From Nocardioides sp. (GTDB lineage: Bacteria; Actinomycetota; Actinomycetes; Propionibacteriales; Nocardioidaceae), in contig JAICHQ010000012.1 in assembly GCA_025924815.1 (NCBI GenBank), forward strand, positions 1-51,785: DNA of 51,785 nucleotides, read 5' to 3'. The notes beneath the pieces were generated by a model. That model searched no databases. It was not told the DNA's origin and was given only the letters and a program-made list of their open reading frames with translations. Below, piece after piece: positions 7,234 to 15,930 of this stretch. A program made the translations under genes and the position numbers. The stretch's first letter is position 1. Every line of letters begins with the position of its first letter.

Positions 7234-9072
7234 ATGTCCGATGCCGAGCGGTTCGACGCCTTCTACGCCGACAGCCGCGACCGGCTGCTCGTGCTGGCGT
7301 TCGCGCTGACCGGCGACCTGCCCGCCTCGCGGGGTGCGGTGCGCGACTCGTTCATCGCCTCCTGGCACCACTGGGGCAAGATCAAGCGTCTCGAGGACCC
7401 CGGCACCTGGGTCCGCCCGCACGTCTGGACCCACGCCCAGCGCCGCCACACCGCGCGCATCTGGCACCGTGACCGCAAGCTCGATCCGGAGCTGCGGGCC
7501 ACCCTCGAGGCCCTGGCCAAGCTCTCGGTCGTCCCCCGCAAGGCCCTGCTCCTCACCGAGCTCACCAGCGCGTCACGCGCGGAGACGGCGCACGAGCTCG
7601 GACTGCCCTTGGAGGTGGCCGAGAAGCGGATCGTGGAGGCGACGGCCCAGTTCGCGCGCCATCGCGAGGTGGCCGCGGCCGAGGTCCGGCCGCTGCTGGA
7701 ACAGCTGACAGCCCACTGCGCCGGGCAGCGGTGGCCACGGGCGACGATCATCCGCCGCGCCGGCACCGCGCGCCGGCGTACCTATGCCCTGACCGGGTCG
7801 GCGCTCGTGGTCGCCACCCTGGTGGTCAGTGGCTTCGCGGTGGCCGACCACCACGGCGTCCACCCGACCCTGGCCGCAGCCGGAGACCGTCTGCAGTCGG
7901 TGCCGGCCGAGGGGACGGGCGAAACCGGTGACCAGTCGGGGAGCCCGCAGATCACCCCCGCGTCGCTGATCTCGGTGTCCCAGCTCGGCCGGGCGGTGCA
8001 CGGGCGCACCTGGCGGGTCACCGGCACCGACCCCAAGCAGGGCACGACGTTCCCGTGCCAGCGGCGGGCGTACGCCGACCCCCGGGCGTCCACCGCCCTG
8101 GTCCGCAACTTCACGGCGCGCCACGAGCAGGGCAAGCCACGGCTCGCCGTGGTCGAGGCCATGGAGCTGTCCGCGACCGAGCAGGCCGCCAAGGTCGGCT
8201 ATGCGACCGCCAACCGGTGGTTCGCCGCGTGCTCGATGCCGCAGATGCAGCTGGTCGGCGTGCGCCGGATCCAGCATCTCGGCGACGACGCCCAGCAGTA
8301 CGTGCTGCGCAGCTGGAGTCGCCCGGCGTCGACGTACGTGCTCGGCGTGGCCCGCACCGGCCGGATCACCACCCTGACGCTGACCCGGACATCGGGCACC
8401 GCCGCCCCCGACCTGGCGGGCAACGTCCGGCTGCTCGTCAGCGCCGTCGACGACCTGTGCTCGAGCACGATGGGCGGCCGCTGCTCCGCCATGCCGCGTG
8501 CGGTCGACATCCCGGCGCCGAGGGCCGGCGCGCTCCCGATGATGCTCAGCGAGTTCGACCTGCCGCCCGTGGCGGGCGTCACCCAGCCGTGGGTGGGCAC
8601 CACCCCGAGGCGGGCGCTCCAGAACGTCGCGGCCACCGGCTGCGACCGCAGCAGCTTCCACGGCGGCCACTGGCAACGCGCGGCCACCCGCTCCTTCCTC
8701 GTGCCCGACGGCCATCTGGCGGCGCCGTTCGGCATCACCGAGACGGTCGGCCGACTGCCGGAGCCTGCGGCGAAGTCGTTCGTCGAGGGGGTGCGCGCCA
8801 AGCTCGGATCCTGCTCCGACCGCGAGCTGGGCACCAAGGCGCTCCGCCTTGCCGGCGGGCCGACCTGGACCGCATGGCGCGTGCGCACCGAGGTCACCGA
8901 CAAGGAGACCGTCACGTTCTTCATGGGGATCGTGCGCTCCGGGGGCGCCGTCGCCCAGGTCGGCTTCGTCCCCGATGGCATCCACACGATGACCACGGCC
9001 CAGTTCGTCGCACTGCTCCGTCGTGCCGGAGAGCGCCTGACCGCCATGCCGGCTCAGCCGAACGGCAGGTAG
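7234..9072 (+). CDS. Sigma-factor-like domain fused to a single-span membrane protein
   Basis: This 612-residue protein has three parts. Residues 1-175 look like a degenerate ECF/SigE-type sigma factor: a region-2-like stretch (ALTGDLPASRGAVRDSF, then the WVRPHVWTHAQRR helix) and a region-4-like helix-turn-helix with SRAETAHELGLPLEVAE. Residues about 185-204 form one transmembrane helix preceded by a basic RRRR-type segment. Residues 205-612 form an extracytoplasmic domain with at least six Cys and no family I recognise. The same order of modules is found split into two coupled genes at 22128-23949. The start is ATG 7234; no strong ribosome site is visible, though TACCGT lies about 16 nt upstream. 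A membrane-anchored sigma-like regulator or a sensor is possible. Confidence 0.7.
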   Translation: MSDAERFDAFYADSRDRLLVLAFALTGDLPASRGAVRDSFIASWHHWGKIKRLEDPGTWVRPHVWTHAQRRHTARIWHRDRKLDPELRATLEALAKLSVVPRKALLLTELTSASRAETAHELGLPLEVAEKRIVEATAQFARHREVAAAEVRPLLEQLTAHCAGQRWPRATIIRRAGTARRRTYALTGSALVVATLVVSGFAVADHHGVHPTLAAAGDRLQSVPAEGTGETGDQSGSPQITPASLISVSQLGRAVHGRTWRVTGTDPKQGTTFPCQRRAYADPRASTALVRNFTARHEQGKPRLAVVEAMELSATEQAAKVGYATANRWFAACSMPQMQLVGVRRIQHLGDDAQQYVLRSWSRPASTYVLGVARTGRITTLTLTRTSGTAAPDLAGNVRLLVSAVDDLCSSTMGGRCSAMPRAVDIPAPRAGALPMMLSEFDLPPVAGVTQPWVGTTPRRALQNVAATGCDRSSFHGGHWQRAATRSFLVPDGHLAAPFGITETVGRLPEPAAKSFVEGVRAKLGSCSDRELGTKALRLAGGPTWTAWRVRTEVTDKETVTFFMGIVRSGGAVAQVGFVPDGIHTMTTAQFVALLRRAGERLTAMPAQPNGR

Positions 9073-9087
9073 GCCGGACCTTCATCG

Positions 9088-9103
9088 GCGCCCTTCCGGG
9101 CGC
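9088..9103. terminator. Hairpin 1 between convergent genes
   Basis: GCGCCC-TTCC-GGGCGC, a perfect 6-bp stem with a tetraloop, lies 15 nt past the stop of the sigma-like membrane gene. It probably terminates transcripts from that side. Confidence 0.55.
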
Positions 9104-9122
9104 GGGCTGAGGGCGTCAGCCC
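9104..9122. terminator. Hairpin 2, overlapping the sucD stop
   Basis: GGGCTGA-GGGCG-TCAGCCC forms a perfect 7-bp stem directly next to hairpin 1. Its right arm includes the sucD stop codon. Together the two form a back-to-back, probably bidirectional, terminator. Confidence 0.55.
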
Positions 9123-9994
9123 CCGAGGATCTTGCGCATCAGGTCGGCGGTCTCCGACGGCGTCTTGCCGACCTTGACGCCGACGGCCTCGAGGGCCTCC
9201 TTCTTGGCCGCGGCGGTGCCCGACGAGCCGGAGACGATGGCGCCGGCGTGGCCCATCGTCTTGCCCTCGGGCGCGGTGAAGCCGGCGACGTAGCCGACGA
9301 CCGGCTTGGTCACGTGGTCCTTGATGTACGCCGCGGCGCGCTCCTCGGCGTCGCCGCCGATCTCACCGATCATCACGATCGCCTCGGTGTCGGAGTCGGC
9401 CTCGAACGCCTCGAGCGCGTCGATGTGCGTCGTACCGACGATCGGGTCGCCGCCGATGCCGATGGCGGTCGAGAAACCGAAGTCCTTCAGCTCGTACATC
9501 ATCTGGTAGGTCAGGGTTCCCGACTTGGAGACCAGCCCGATCGGGCCCTTGCCGGCGATGGTGTGCGGCGTGATGCCGGCCAGTGACTCACCGGGCGTGA
9601 TGACGCCGGGGCAGTTCGGGCCGATCATCCGCGTCTGCTTGCCCGACAGGTAGGACCAGACCTCCGCGGTGTCCTGCACCGGCACGCCCTCGGTGATCAC
9701 CACGAGCAGGCCGATGCCGGCGTCGATGGCCTCCAGGCAGGCGTCCTTGGTGAACGCCGGCGGCACGAAGACCACAGAGACGTCGGCGCCGGTCTCGGTC
9801 ATCGCCTCCTTGACGCTGCCGAAGACGGGCAGGTCCTGCCCACCCAGCTCGATGCTGGTGCCGGCCTTGCGGGCGTTGACGCCGCCGACGATGTTCGAGC
9901 CGGCGTCGAGCATCAGGGTGGTGTGCTTGGAGCCCATCCCGCCCGTCATGCCCTGGACGATGATCTTGGAGACCTTGTTCAAGTAGATCGACAT
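9116..9994 (-). CDS. sucD: Succinyl-CoA synthetase (ligase) alpha subunit SucD
   Basis: SucD (292 residues) forms the CoA-binding, phosphohistidine-carrying half of succinyl-CoA synthetase, which couples succinyl-CoA cleavage to nucleoside triphosphate formation in the TCA cycle. It begins with the family sequence [17 protein letters not shown], carries the CoA/NAD-fold region [13 protein letters not shown] near residue 125, and has the active-site His in [18 protein letters not shown] near 248. It follows sucC by 32 bp on the same strand, with a purine-rich stretch before the ATG. Confidence 0.97.
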   Translation of the reverse strand: MSIYLNKVSKIIVQGMTGGMGSKHTTLMLDAGSNIVGGVNARKAGTSIELGGQDLPVFGSVKEAMTETGADVSVVFVPPAFTKDACLEAIDAGIGLLVVITEGVPVQDTAEVWSYLSGKQTRMIGPNCPGVITPGESLAGITPHTIAGKGPIGLVSKSGTLTYQMMYELKDFGFSTAIGIGGDPIVGTTHIDALEAFEADSDTEAIVMIGEIGGDAEERAAAYIKDHVTKPVVGYVAGFTAPEGKTMGHAGAIVSGSSGTAAAKKEALEAVGVKVGKTPSETADLMRKILGG

Positions 9995-10026
9995 CGGTGT
10001 CTCGTCTCTCTTCGTCTACGTCGGGC

Positions 10027-11187
10027 TCAGGCGCCGGCCAGCTCGGCGGCCTTGTCGGCCGCGCCGTCCATCGTGTCGACCTGGGTGACCAGGGGGTGGT
10101 TCAGCTCGTCGAGGATCGCGCGTCCCTTCTCGACGTTGTTCCCGTCGAGGCGCACCACGAGGGGCTTGGTGGCCTGGTCACCGAGGATCTCGAGCGCGCC
10201 CTTGATCCCGTTGGCGACCTCGTCGCAGGACGTGATGCCGCCGAAGACGTTGACGAACACCGCTTTGACCTGCTGGTCGCCGAGGATCACGTCGAGGCCG
10301 TCGGCCATCACCTGGGCGTTGGCGCCGCCGCCGATGTCGAGGAAGTTCGCCGGCTTGACGCCGCCGTGACGCTCCCCGGCGTACGCGACGACGTCGAGGG
10401 TGGACATCACCAGCCCCGCGCCGTTGCCGATGATGCCCACCTGCCCGTCGAGCTTGACGTAGTTCAGGCCCTTCGCCTTGGCCTCGGCCTCCAGCGGGTC
10501 GGTCTCCTCGGTCACCTCGAACGCCGCACGGTCGGCGTGCCGGAACTCGGCGTTCGCGTCGAGCGAGACCTTGCCGTCGAGCGCCTCCAGGACGTCGCCC
10601 TCGAGCCGTGCGAGCGGGTTGACCTCGACGAGGGTGGCGTCCTCCTCGACGAAGACCGCCCACAGCGCCTGCACCATCGCCACGGCCTGGTCGGCGAGCT
10701 CGGCGGGGAACGCCGCCTCGGCGACGATCGCGCGCGCCTTGTCCGCGTCGACTCCCGTGCCGGGGTCGACCGGGATCTGCTTGACGGCGTCCGGGTTGGT
10801 CTTGGCGACCTCCTCGATCTCGACTCCGCCCTCGACGCTGGCGATACAGAGGTACTGCCGGTTGGCCCGGTCGAGCAGGAAGGAGAAGTAGTACTCCTCC
10901 ACCGGCGGCGTCGCCGGCGTGACGAGAACCCGGTTGACGCGCAGCCCCTTGATCTCCATGCCGAGGATGTTGCCGGCATGCTCGAAGGCCTCCTCGGGGG
11001 TCTTGGCCAGCTTGACGCCGCCGGCCTTGCCACGCCCGCCCGCCTTCACCTGGGCCTTGACGACGCAGGGGCCGATCCGCTCGGCGGCGTCCCTCGCCTC
11101 CTCCGGTGTGGTGACGACGACGCCGAGCGTGGTCTTCACCCCGTGCTTGGCGAAGAGCTCCTTCGCCTGGAACTCCATCAGATCCAC
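10027..11187 (-). CDS. sucC: Succinyl-CoA synthetase beta subunit SucC
   Basis: SucC (386 residues) has an N-terminal ATP-grasp nucleotide-binding domain and a C-terminal CoA-ligase domain. Visible landmarks are the family start [31 protein letters not shown] near residue 45, VEVNPLAR near 200, and the phosphate-handling [11 protein letters not shown] near 260 with [12 protein letters not shown] near 300. Although the frame extends to an ATG at 11217, the GTG at 11187 (MDLMEFQ...) matches the family N-terminus and has an AGGAG site 10 nt upstream. It is first in the sucCD operon. Confidence 0.97.
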   Translation of the reverse strand: MDLMEFQAKELFAKHGVKTTLGVVVTTPEEARDAAERIGPCVVKAQVKAGGRGKAGGVKLAKTPEEAFEHAGNILGMEIKGLRVNRVLVTPATPPVEEYYFSFLLDRANRQYLCIASVEGGVEIEEVAKTNPDAVKQIPVDPGTGVDADKARAIVAEAAFPAELADQAVAMVQALWAVFVEEDATLVEVNPLARLEGDVLEALDGKVSLDANAEFRHADRAAFEVTEETDPLEAEAKAKGLNYVKLDGQVGIIGNGAGLVMSTLDVVAYAGERHGGVKPANFLDIGGGANAQVMADGLDVILGDQQVKAVFVNVFGGITSCDEVANGIKGALEILGDQATKPLVVRLDGNNVEKGRAILDELNHPLVTQVDTMDGAADKAAELAGA

Positions 11188-11250
11188 GTTCCACCAACTC
11201 CTGTGAGACCGAGACACCGCCGCCGACAGCGCGGCCGGAAGGCCTCCAGC

Positions 11251-11277
11251 ACCCTAGCCGGGGGCAAGCGCGGTCAA
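11251..11277 (-). promoter_or_regulatory. Candidate sucCD promoter
   Basis: On the minus strand TTGACC (11277-11272) and TAGGGT (11256-11251) are separated by 15 bp, about 65 nt before the sucC GTG. The spacer is short for a housekeeping promoter, so this is a candidate only. It sits in the 129-bp gap between the B12-protein stop and sucC. Confidence 0.4.
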
Positions 11278-11316
11278 GCCACCGGTCCGGGACACCAACG
11301 AGCGTCGGTACGACCG

Positions 11317-11727
11317 TCAGGCCGGCTCGGCGAAGGCGCCGGCGACCCAGCCGGTGATCTCTCCGGTCGTCGCACCCGGCGTGAACACCTTCGCGACCCC
11401 GAGCTCCTCGAGCACCGGGATGTCCTCGTGGGGGATGATCCCGCCCCCGAAGACCCGGATGTCGGCGGCGTCGCGCTCGCCCAGAAGCTCGATCAACCGC
11501 TTGAACAGCGTCATGTGGGCACCGGACAGGACCGAGAGCCCGATCAGGTCGGCATCCTCCTGGATGGCCGTCTCGACGATCTGCTCGGGGGTCTGGTGCA
11601 GGCCGGTGTAGATCACCTCGTGGCCGGCGTCGCGCAGGGCCCGGGCCACGATCTTGGCCCCGCGGTCGTGCCCGTCGAGGCCGGGCTTGGCCACGACGAT
11701 CCGGAGACGCGAGCTGGGTGGGGCCAT
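11317..11727 (-). CDS. Stand-alone B12-binding domain protein (IcmB/MCM small-subunit-like)
   Basis: The protein has 136 residues and consists only of a cobalamin-binding Rossmann domain. The base-off His motif DxHxxG is present as DGHDRG near residues 18-23, with [10 protein letters not shown] near 64 and [17 protein letters not shown] near 93, as in the C-terminal part of methylmalonyl-CoA mutase. The size and the neighbours (pcrA, M23 peptidase, sucCD) match the isobutyryl-CoA mutase small subunit IcmB of Streptomyces as I remember that locus. No large mutase subunit is in the window, so its partner must be elsewhere or it has another role. TACCCT lies 6 nt before the ATG. Confidence 0.85.
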   Translation of the reverse strand: MAPPSSRLRIVVAKPGLDGHDRGAKIVARALRDAGHEVIYTGLHQTPEQIVETAIQEDADLIGLSVLSGAHMTLFKRLIELLGERDAADIRVFGGGIIPHEDIPVLEELGVAKVFTPGATTGEITGWVAGAFAEPA

Positions 11728-11739
11728 GGGCGCAGGGTA
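11728..11739 (-). promoter_or_regulatory. Probable leaderless promoter (-10) of the B12-binding protein
   Basis: TACCCT (11739-11734) followed by six bases and the ATG at 11727. No Shine-Dalgarno sequence precedes the ATG, which agrees with a leaderless transcript. Confidence 0.5.
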
Positions 11740-11847
11740 ACCGACCGAGGTTCGCGCCGGGACGGGGTGGCGGACCCCGTGGGGGCGACGGCCGCCCGTA
11801 GGTACCCCGGATCGTCCACCGCGAAACAGGGGGGGATTTCAACCGCT

Positions 11848-11864
11848 GTGACCTTTCCGTTACT
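11848..11864 (+). promoter_or_regulatory. MtrA-like direct repeat upstream of the M23 peptidase
   Basis: GTGACC and GTTACT start exactly 11 bp apart (6-N5-6), resembling the direct-repeat sites described for the actinobacterial response regulator MtrA, which often controls cell-wall hydrolases. It lies 46 bp ahead of the chosen ATG. The assignment is by resemblance and context. Confidence 0.4.
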
Positions 11865-11910
11865 GTCGTGCCTCGCCTCCCGAATCCCCGACCCTTCTGG
11901 AGTCATGCAC

Positions 11911-13272
11911 ATGGGTGACCACCGCGCCGGCTCGTCCGGCACGACGGCCACCGCAGACGCCTCCACCGCCCCGGCTCACCCCGGTGGGAGGAGGGTCGCT
12001 CGGCACGCAGCGGAGCGGCGCACCTCGCAGCCGTACGCCGGCCGTCGCATCGCCCAGGTCGTCCCGGCGCCCGTGGCCGCGCCGTCGCCGATCCTCACCG
12101 GACCCACAGGGGAGTCCCTGTCCTACCCCGGTCGTCGCGTCGCCGGGCGTCGACCGGTCGCTCGTCGCGTCGCCTTCGACTCCGAGCTGATGGGCGAGCT
12201 GACCGACGATCTCGACGTCTCCGGTCACCTGCTCGAGTCCCCCACCGCAACGAGCCTCGCACCGACCCTCGCGCCGTACGTCGGCCGTCGCGCCTCGCTG
12301 CCGACGATCATCGTCGACCCGGTCGTCGGTCTGGCCGTGGACCCGGTCGTCCCGCCGCCGGTGGAACTCGTCAAGGAGTCCCTCACCACGGCTCCGGCGG
12401 TCACCACCCCGCTCGTGATCGAGGCCCCGGTGCTCGACCTGCCGACGGTGCTGGGGCCCGCGAGCGAGGTCGAGCCGGCCGTGGCGGAGCCGGCCGGCAC
12501 CCGTGCCGCCAAGCAAGGCCGCACGACCGGCCGCCGCGTCGCGAGCCGGCGTACTCGCATCCCCAGCCTGCCGCTGCTGGCCGGCGTCGCCGTCCTCGCC
12601 ATCTCGACCTGCGGCGCCCTGCAGGCGGTGAACCCCGGGCTGGGCGGCGCGGGTGTCGACGGCCACCTCTCCCCCGCCAGCGCCCTGTCCGGCAGCAGCG
12701 CGGTCGGCTCGTCCAGCCTGCTCGGTGGTCGCGGCACGGTGGTCAGCCGCTCCTCGGGGCGCACCGACGGCCTCCAGGCGGCCGCCGACGCGCAGGCCAA
12801 GGAGCGCGACGCGGCTCTCTCGGCGTTCGCCAACCAGGCCCAGAAGCGCGCGGCCCAGATCAAGCTCCACCAGTGGGTGCTCCCGGTGGCGGCGGGCGTC
12901 TACCACCTGACGGCGCGCTTCGGCGACTACAGCTCGCTGTGGGCCCATTTCCACACCGGCCTCGACTTCGCCGCTCCGACCGGTACTCCGATCGTGGCGA
13001 TCGCCGGCGGAACGATCACCGACGTCGGCTACTCGGGCGCCTACGGCAACCGCACGATCGAGACACTGCCCGACGGCACCGAGCTGTGGTACTGCCACCA
13101 GAACGAGTTCGGCACCTCCGTGGGCGCCACCGTCAAGCCCGGCCAGGTGATCGGGTACGTCGGCTCGACGGGGAACGTGACCGGCCCCCACCTCCACCTC
13201 GAGGTCCACCCCGGCGGCGGCGACCCGGTCGACCCCTACACCGCGCTGGTCGTGCACGGCCTCCAGCCCTGA
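11911..13272 (+). CDS. Membrane-anchored M23 family peptidase (peptidoglycan hydrolase-like)
   Basis: The protein has 453 residues. The N-terminal ~215 residues are predicted cytoplasmic and contain at least five copies of a basic G-R-R-(V/I)-A-type motif, most preceded by Tyr-x-Gly. A membrane span lies at about 220-238, followed by a short coiled-coil-like region (about 285-310) and a LytM/M23 domain. HTGLDFAAPTGTPI holds the first Zn ligands (His and Asp) and HLHLEVHPGG near the end the HxH. It probably cuts peptide cross-bridges in peptidoglycan or supports division. ATG 11911 has GGAG 8 nt upstream, better than ATG 11905. It converges with pcrA, leaving a 7-bp gap. Confidence 0.88.
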   Translation: MGDHRAGSSGTTATADASTAPAHPGGRRVARHAAERRTSQPYAGRRIAQVVPAPVAAPSPILTGPTGESLSYPGRRVAGRRPVARRVAFDSELMGELTDDLDVSGHLLESPTATSLAPTLAPYVGRRASLPTIIVDPVVGLAVDPVVPPPVELVKESLTTAPAVTTPLVIEAPVLDLPTVLGPASEVEPAVAEPAGTRAAKQGRTTGRRVASRRTRIPSLPLLAGVAVLAISTCGALQAVNPGLGGAGVDGHLSPASALSGSSAVGSSSLLGGRGTVVSRSSGRTDGLQAAADAQAKERDAALSAFANQAQKRAAQIKLHQWVLPVAAGVYHLTARFGDYSSLWAHFHTGLDFAAPTGTPIVAIAGGTITDVGYSGAYGNRTIETLPDGTELWYCHQNEFGTSVGATVKPGQVIGYVGSTGNVTGPHLHLEVHPGGGDPVDPYTALVVHGLQP

Positions 13273-13279
13273 TCACCAG

Positions 13280-15748
13280 TCAGAGCTTCTCCACCGGCGC
13301 GTACCGCAACAGCAGCCGCTTGACACCCTCGGTGCCGAAGTCGATCGAGGCCACGGACTTCTCCGCGACACCCTCGACCGTGACGACCGTCCCGAGCCCG
13401 AACGTGTCGTGGGTGACCCGGTCGCCGGGCGCGAGGGAGGGCACCGGACGGGCCGGCTGCGACTTCGCGGCGGCGTCGGCACGCGCGGCCGCAGCACTGA
13501 AGTTTCGGCGGCCGGCCGAGGTCGGCTGCCCCAGCCCGACGCCGCCTCCGGGGACCTGTCTCGTGGTCAGTGACAGGTCGGGGCGCTGCCAGTGCACCTG
13601 GTCGGCCTCGGTACGTCGCCAGTCGACCAGGTCGTCGGGCACCTCGCCGAGGAACCGGGACGCCGGGTTGTGGGCGGGTGCTCCCCAGGCGGAGCGGACC
13701 AGCGCCCGCGACAGGTACAGGCGCTCGCGGGCCCGGGTGAGGCCGACATAGGCCAGCCGCCGCTCCTCCTCCAGCTCGCCGCCGTCGTCGAGGCTGCGCG
13801 AGTGGGGGAACACGCCGTCCTCGAGGCCGGTCAGGAAGACGGTCGGGAACTCGAGCCCCTTGGCGGTGTGCAGGGTCATCAGGGTGACCATGCCGCCGTC
13901 GTCGGTGTCGTCGGGGTCTGGCGCATCGGGGATCTGGTCGGTGTCGGCCACCAGCGCCACCCGCTCCAGGAAGTCCGACAGTCCGGGCGTCACGACGCCC
14001 GCGTCGACGTCGGCCGGGTCGGCGGACGGCCCGGCCTGCGGGTCCTCGGAGAACTCGCGGGCGACGGCGACGAGCTCCGCGAGGTTCTCCAGGCGGGTGC
14101 CGTCCTGGGGGTCGTCGGAGGCCTCGAGCTCGTCGAGGTAGCCCGATCGGGCCAGCACCGACTCGAGGATCACGTCGGCGCGCTCGCCGGCGTCGACCAT
14201 CGACTGGAGCTCCTCGACCAGGGCCACGAAGCCCTGGATGGCCGTCAGGGAGCGGGTGACCAGGCCGGGCGCCTCGTCGGCGCGGCGCAGCGCCTCCCAG
14301 AAGGTGAGGCGCTCGCGCTGGGCGAACGACGTCACGCACTCCAGGGCGCGGTCGCCGATGCCTCGCTTGGGGGTGTTCACGATGCGACGCAGCGAGACCT
14401 CGTCGTCGGCGTTGACCAGCATCCGCAGGTAGGCGAGGGCGTCGCGCACCTCGCGCCGCTCGTAGAAGCGCACGCCGCCGACGACGCGGTAGGGCATGCC
14501 GAGCCGGATGAACACCTCCTCGAAGACCCGCGACTGGGCGTTGGTGCGGTAGAACACCGCGACGTCGCCGGGCCGGGAGCCGTCGTCGGCGAGGGTGTCG
14601 ATCTCACCGGAGACGAACCTCGCCTCGTCGCGCTCGTCGTCGGCGACGTAGCCGACGACCTGGGCGCCCATGCCGGCGTCGGACCAGAGATTCTTCGGCT
14701 TGCGACCGCGGTTGTGGCCGATCACCGCGTTGGCGGCGTTGAGGATCGTCTGGGTCGAGCGGTAGTTCTGCTCGAGCAGGATGGTGGTCGCGTCGGGGAA
14801 GTCCTGCTCGAAGTCGAGGATGTTGCGGATGTTGGCCCCGCGGAACGCGTAGATCGACTGGTCGGCGTCGCCGACCACCATCAGCTCGGCCGGCGACACC
14901 CGGTCGGTGGGCTCGACGGGCTCGGTCGACGAGAGGGGGTCCTCCAGCGAGTCCGCGCAGAGCTGGTGGATCAGGGCGTACTGCGCGTGGTTGGTGTCCT
15001 GGTACTCGTCGACCAGGACATGGCGGAATCGGCGCCGGTAGGTCTCGCGCACCTCGGGGAACCTGGCCAGCAGGTCGACGGTCAGGGTCAGGATGTCGTC
15101 GAAGTCGAGGGCGTTGGCGTCGCGGAGCCGCTGCTGGTAGCGGGTGTACGTCGCGGCGTACGCCTTCTCGAACGAGTTGCGGGTGTCGGCCGCGACCTCC
15201 TCGGGCCCGCGCAGCTCGTTCTTGTGGCTCGACACCCAGTGCAGGACCGCCCCCGGCTGGTAGCGCCGGGGGTCGAGGGCGAGATCGTTGATCACCATCG
15301 TCATCAGCCGCTTGGAGTCGGCGGCGTCGTAGATGGTGAAGCTCGACTTGTAGCCGAGCTTGTCGATCTCCTTGCGCAGGATGCGCACGCAGGCCGAGTG
15401 GAACGTCGAGACCCACATCAGACGCGCCCGCGGACCGACCAGCGCCTCCACCCGCTCCTTCATCTCCGCGGCGGCCTTGTTGGTGAACGTGATGGCCAGG
15501 ATCGAGCCCGGGTGGGCCTTGCGCTGCGAGACGATCCAGGCGATCCGGCGGGTGAGCACGCGGGTCTTGCCGGATCCAGCCCCGGCGACGACGAGCAGAG
15601 GCCCACCGTCGTGGACGACGGCGGCCCGCTGTGGCTCGTTGAGCCCGGCCAGCAGGTCGTCGGCGGAGGGACCCCCCGGCCTCCGCCTCGCCGCCTCGGA
15701 GTCGGTCGCGGGCAGGCTCTGGCCGAGGATCGGGAGGGTGTCGCTCAT
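13280..15748 (-). CDS. pcrA: ATP-dependent DNA helicase PcrA/UvrD
   Basis: PcrA (822 residues) is a 3'-5' superfamily 1A helicase acting in repair and in removal of recombinase and polymerase obstacles. Motifs in order: Q motif LNEPQRAAV, Walker A VAGAGSGKTR near residue 60, ITFTNKAAAEMKER (Ia), VDEYQDTN (II), VGDADQSIYAFRGA (III), QNYRST (IV), LMTLHTAKGLEF (V) and AYVGLTRARERLYLS (VI). The C-terminal Tudor-like RNA-polymerase-interaction domain is visible (GDRVTHDTFGLGTVV). A TAGGCT hexamer ends 9 nt before the ATG, so the leader is at most a few nucleotides. A GGGAG directly abutting the ATG is too close to serve as a normal ribosome site. Confidence 0.96.
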   Translation of the reverse strand: MSDTLPILGQSLPATDSEAARRRPGGPSADDLLAGLNEPQRAAVVHDGGPLLVVAGAGSGKTRVLTRRIAWIVSQRKAHPGSILAITFTNKAAAEMKERVEALVGPRARLMWVSTFHSACVRILRKEIDKLGYKSSFTIYDAADSKRLMTMVINDLALDPRRYQPGAVLHWVSSHKNELRGPEEVAADTRNSFEKAYAATYTRYQQRLRDANALDFDDILTLTVDLLARFPEVRETYRRRFRHVLVDEYQDTNHAQYALIHQLCADSLEDPLSSTEPVEPTDRVSPAELMVVGDADQSIYAFRGANIRNILDFEQDFPDATTILLEQNYRSTQTILNAANAVIGHNRGRKPKNLWSDAGMGAQVVGYVADDERDEARFVSGEIDTLADDGSRPGDVAVFYRTNAQSRVFEEVFIRLGMPYRVVGGVRFYERREVRDALAYLRMLVNADDEVSLRRIVNTPKRGIGDRALECVTSFAQRERLTFWEALRRADEAPGLVTRSLTAIQGFVALVEELQSMVDAGERADVILESVLARSGYLDELEASDDPQDGTRLENLAELVAVAREFSEDPQAGPSADPADVDAGVVTPGLSDFLERVALVADTDQIPDAPDPDDTDDGGMVTLMTLHTAKGLEFPTVFLTGLEDGVFPHSRSLDDGGELEEERRLAYVGLTRARERLYLSRALVRSAWGAPAHNPASRFLGEVPDDLVDWRRTEADQVHWQRPDLSLTTRQVPGGGVGLGQPTSAGRRNFSAAAARADAAAKSQPARPVPSLAPGDRVTHDTFGLGTVVTVEGVAEKSVASIDFGTEGVKRLLLRYAPVEKL

Positions 15749-15763
15749 CTCCCGTCCAGCCTA
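15749..15763 (-). promoter_or_regulatory. Candidate pcrA -10 with minimal leader
   Basis: TAGGCT (15763-15758) lies 9 nt before the pcrA ATG, so a start about 7 nt downstream would leave a 2-3 nt leader. The rest of the 182-bp divergent gap (15749-15930) shows only the AGGGGA ribosome site of the next gene. Confidence 0.35.
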
Positions 15764-15930
15764 CGGCCCGCCACCCCCGGAGCGGCCTCCCGGGACCCCT
15801 GCCCCGTTCGGGCCATGACGGACCGGGGGACGGAGCGGTAGACCTGACCCAACCGGGTGCTCTCGGGGTCGGCCGCGCGCTCGTCGTGCGCAGGCCACGC
15901 CGCCGGCTACGAGATCACTAGGGGAACCAG

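Noticed and set aside
9997..11904. Very long plus-strand open frame running through sucC and up to the M23 gene
   Set aside because: It is antisense to clear sucC and B12-protein genes and arises because high GC removes stop codons; only the part from 11911 is a real protein.
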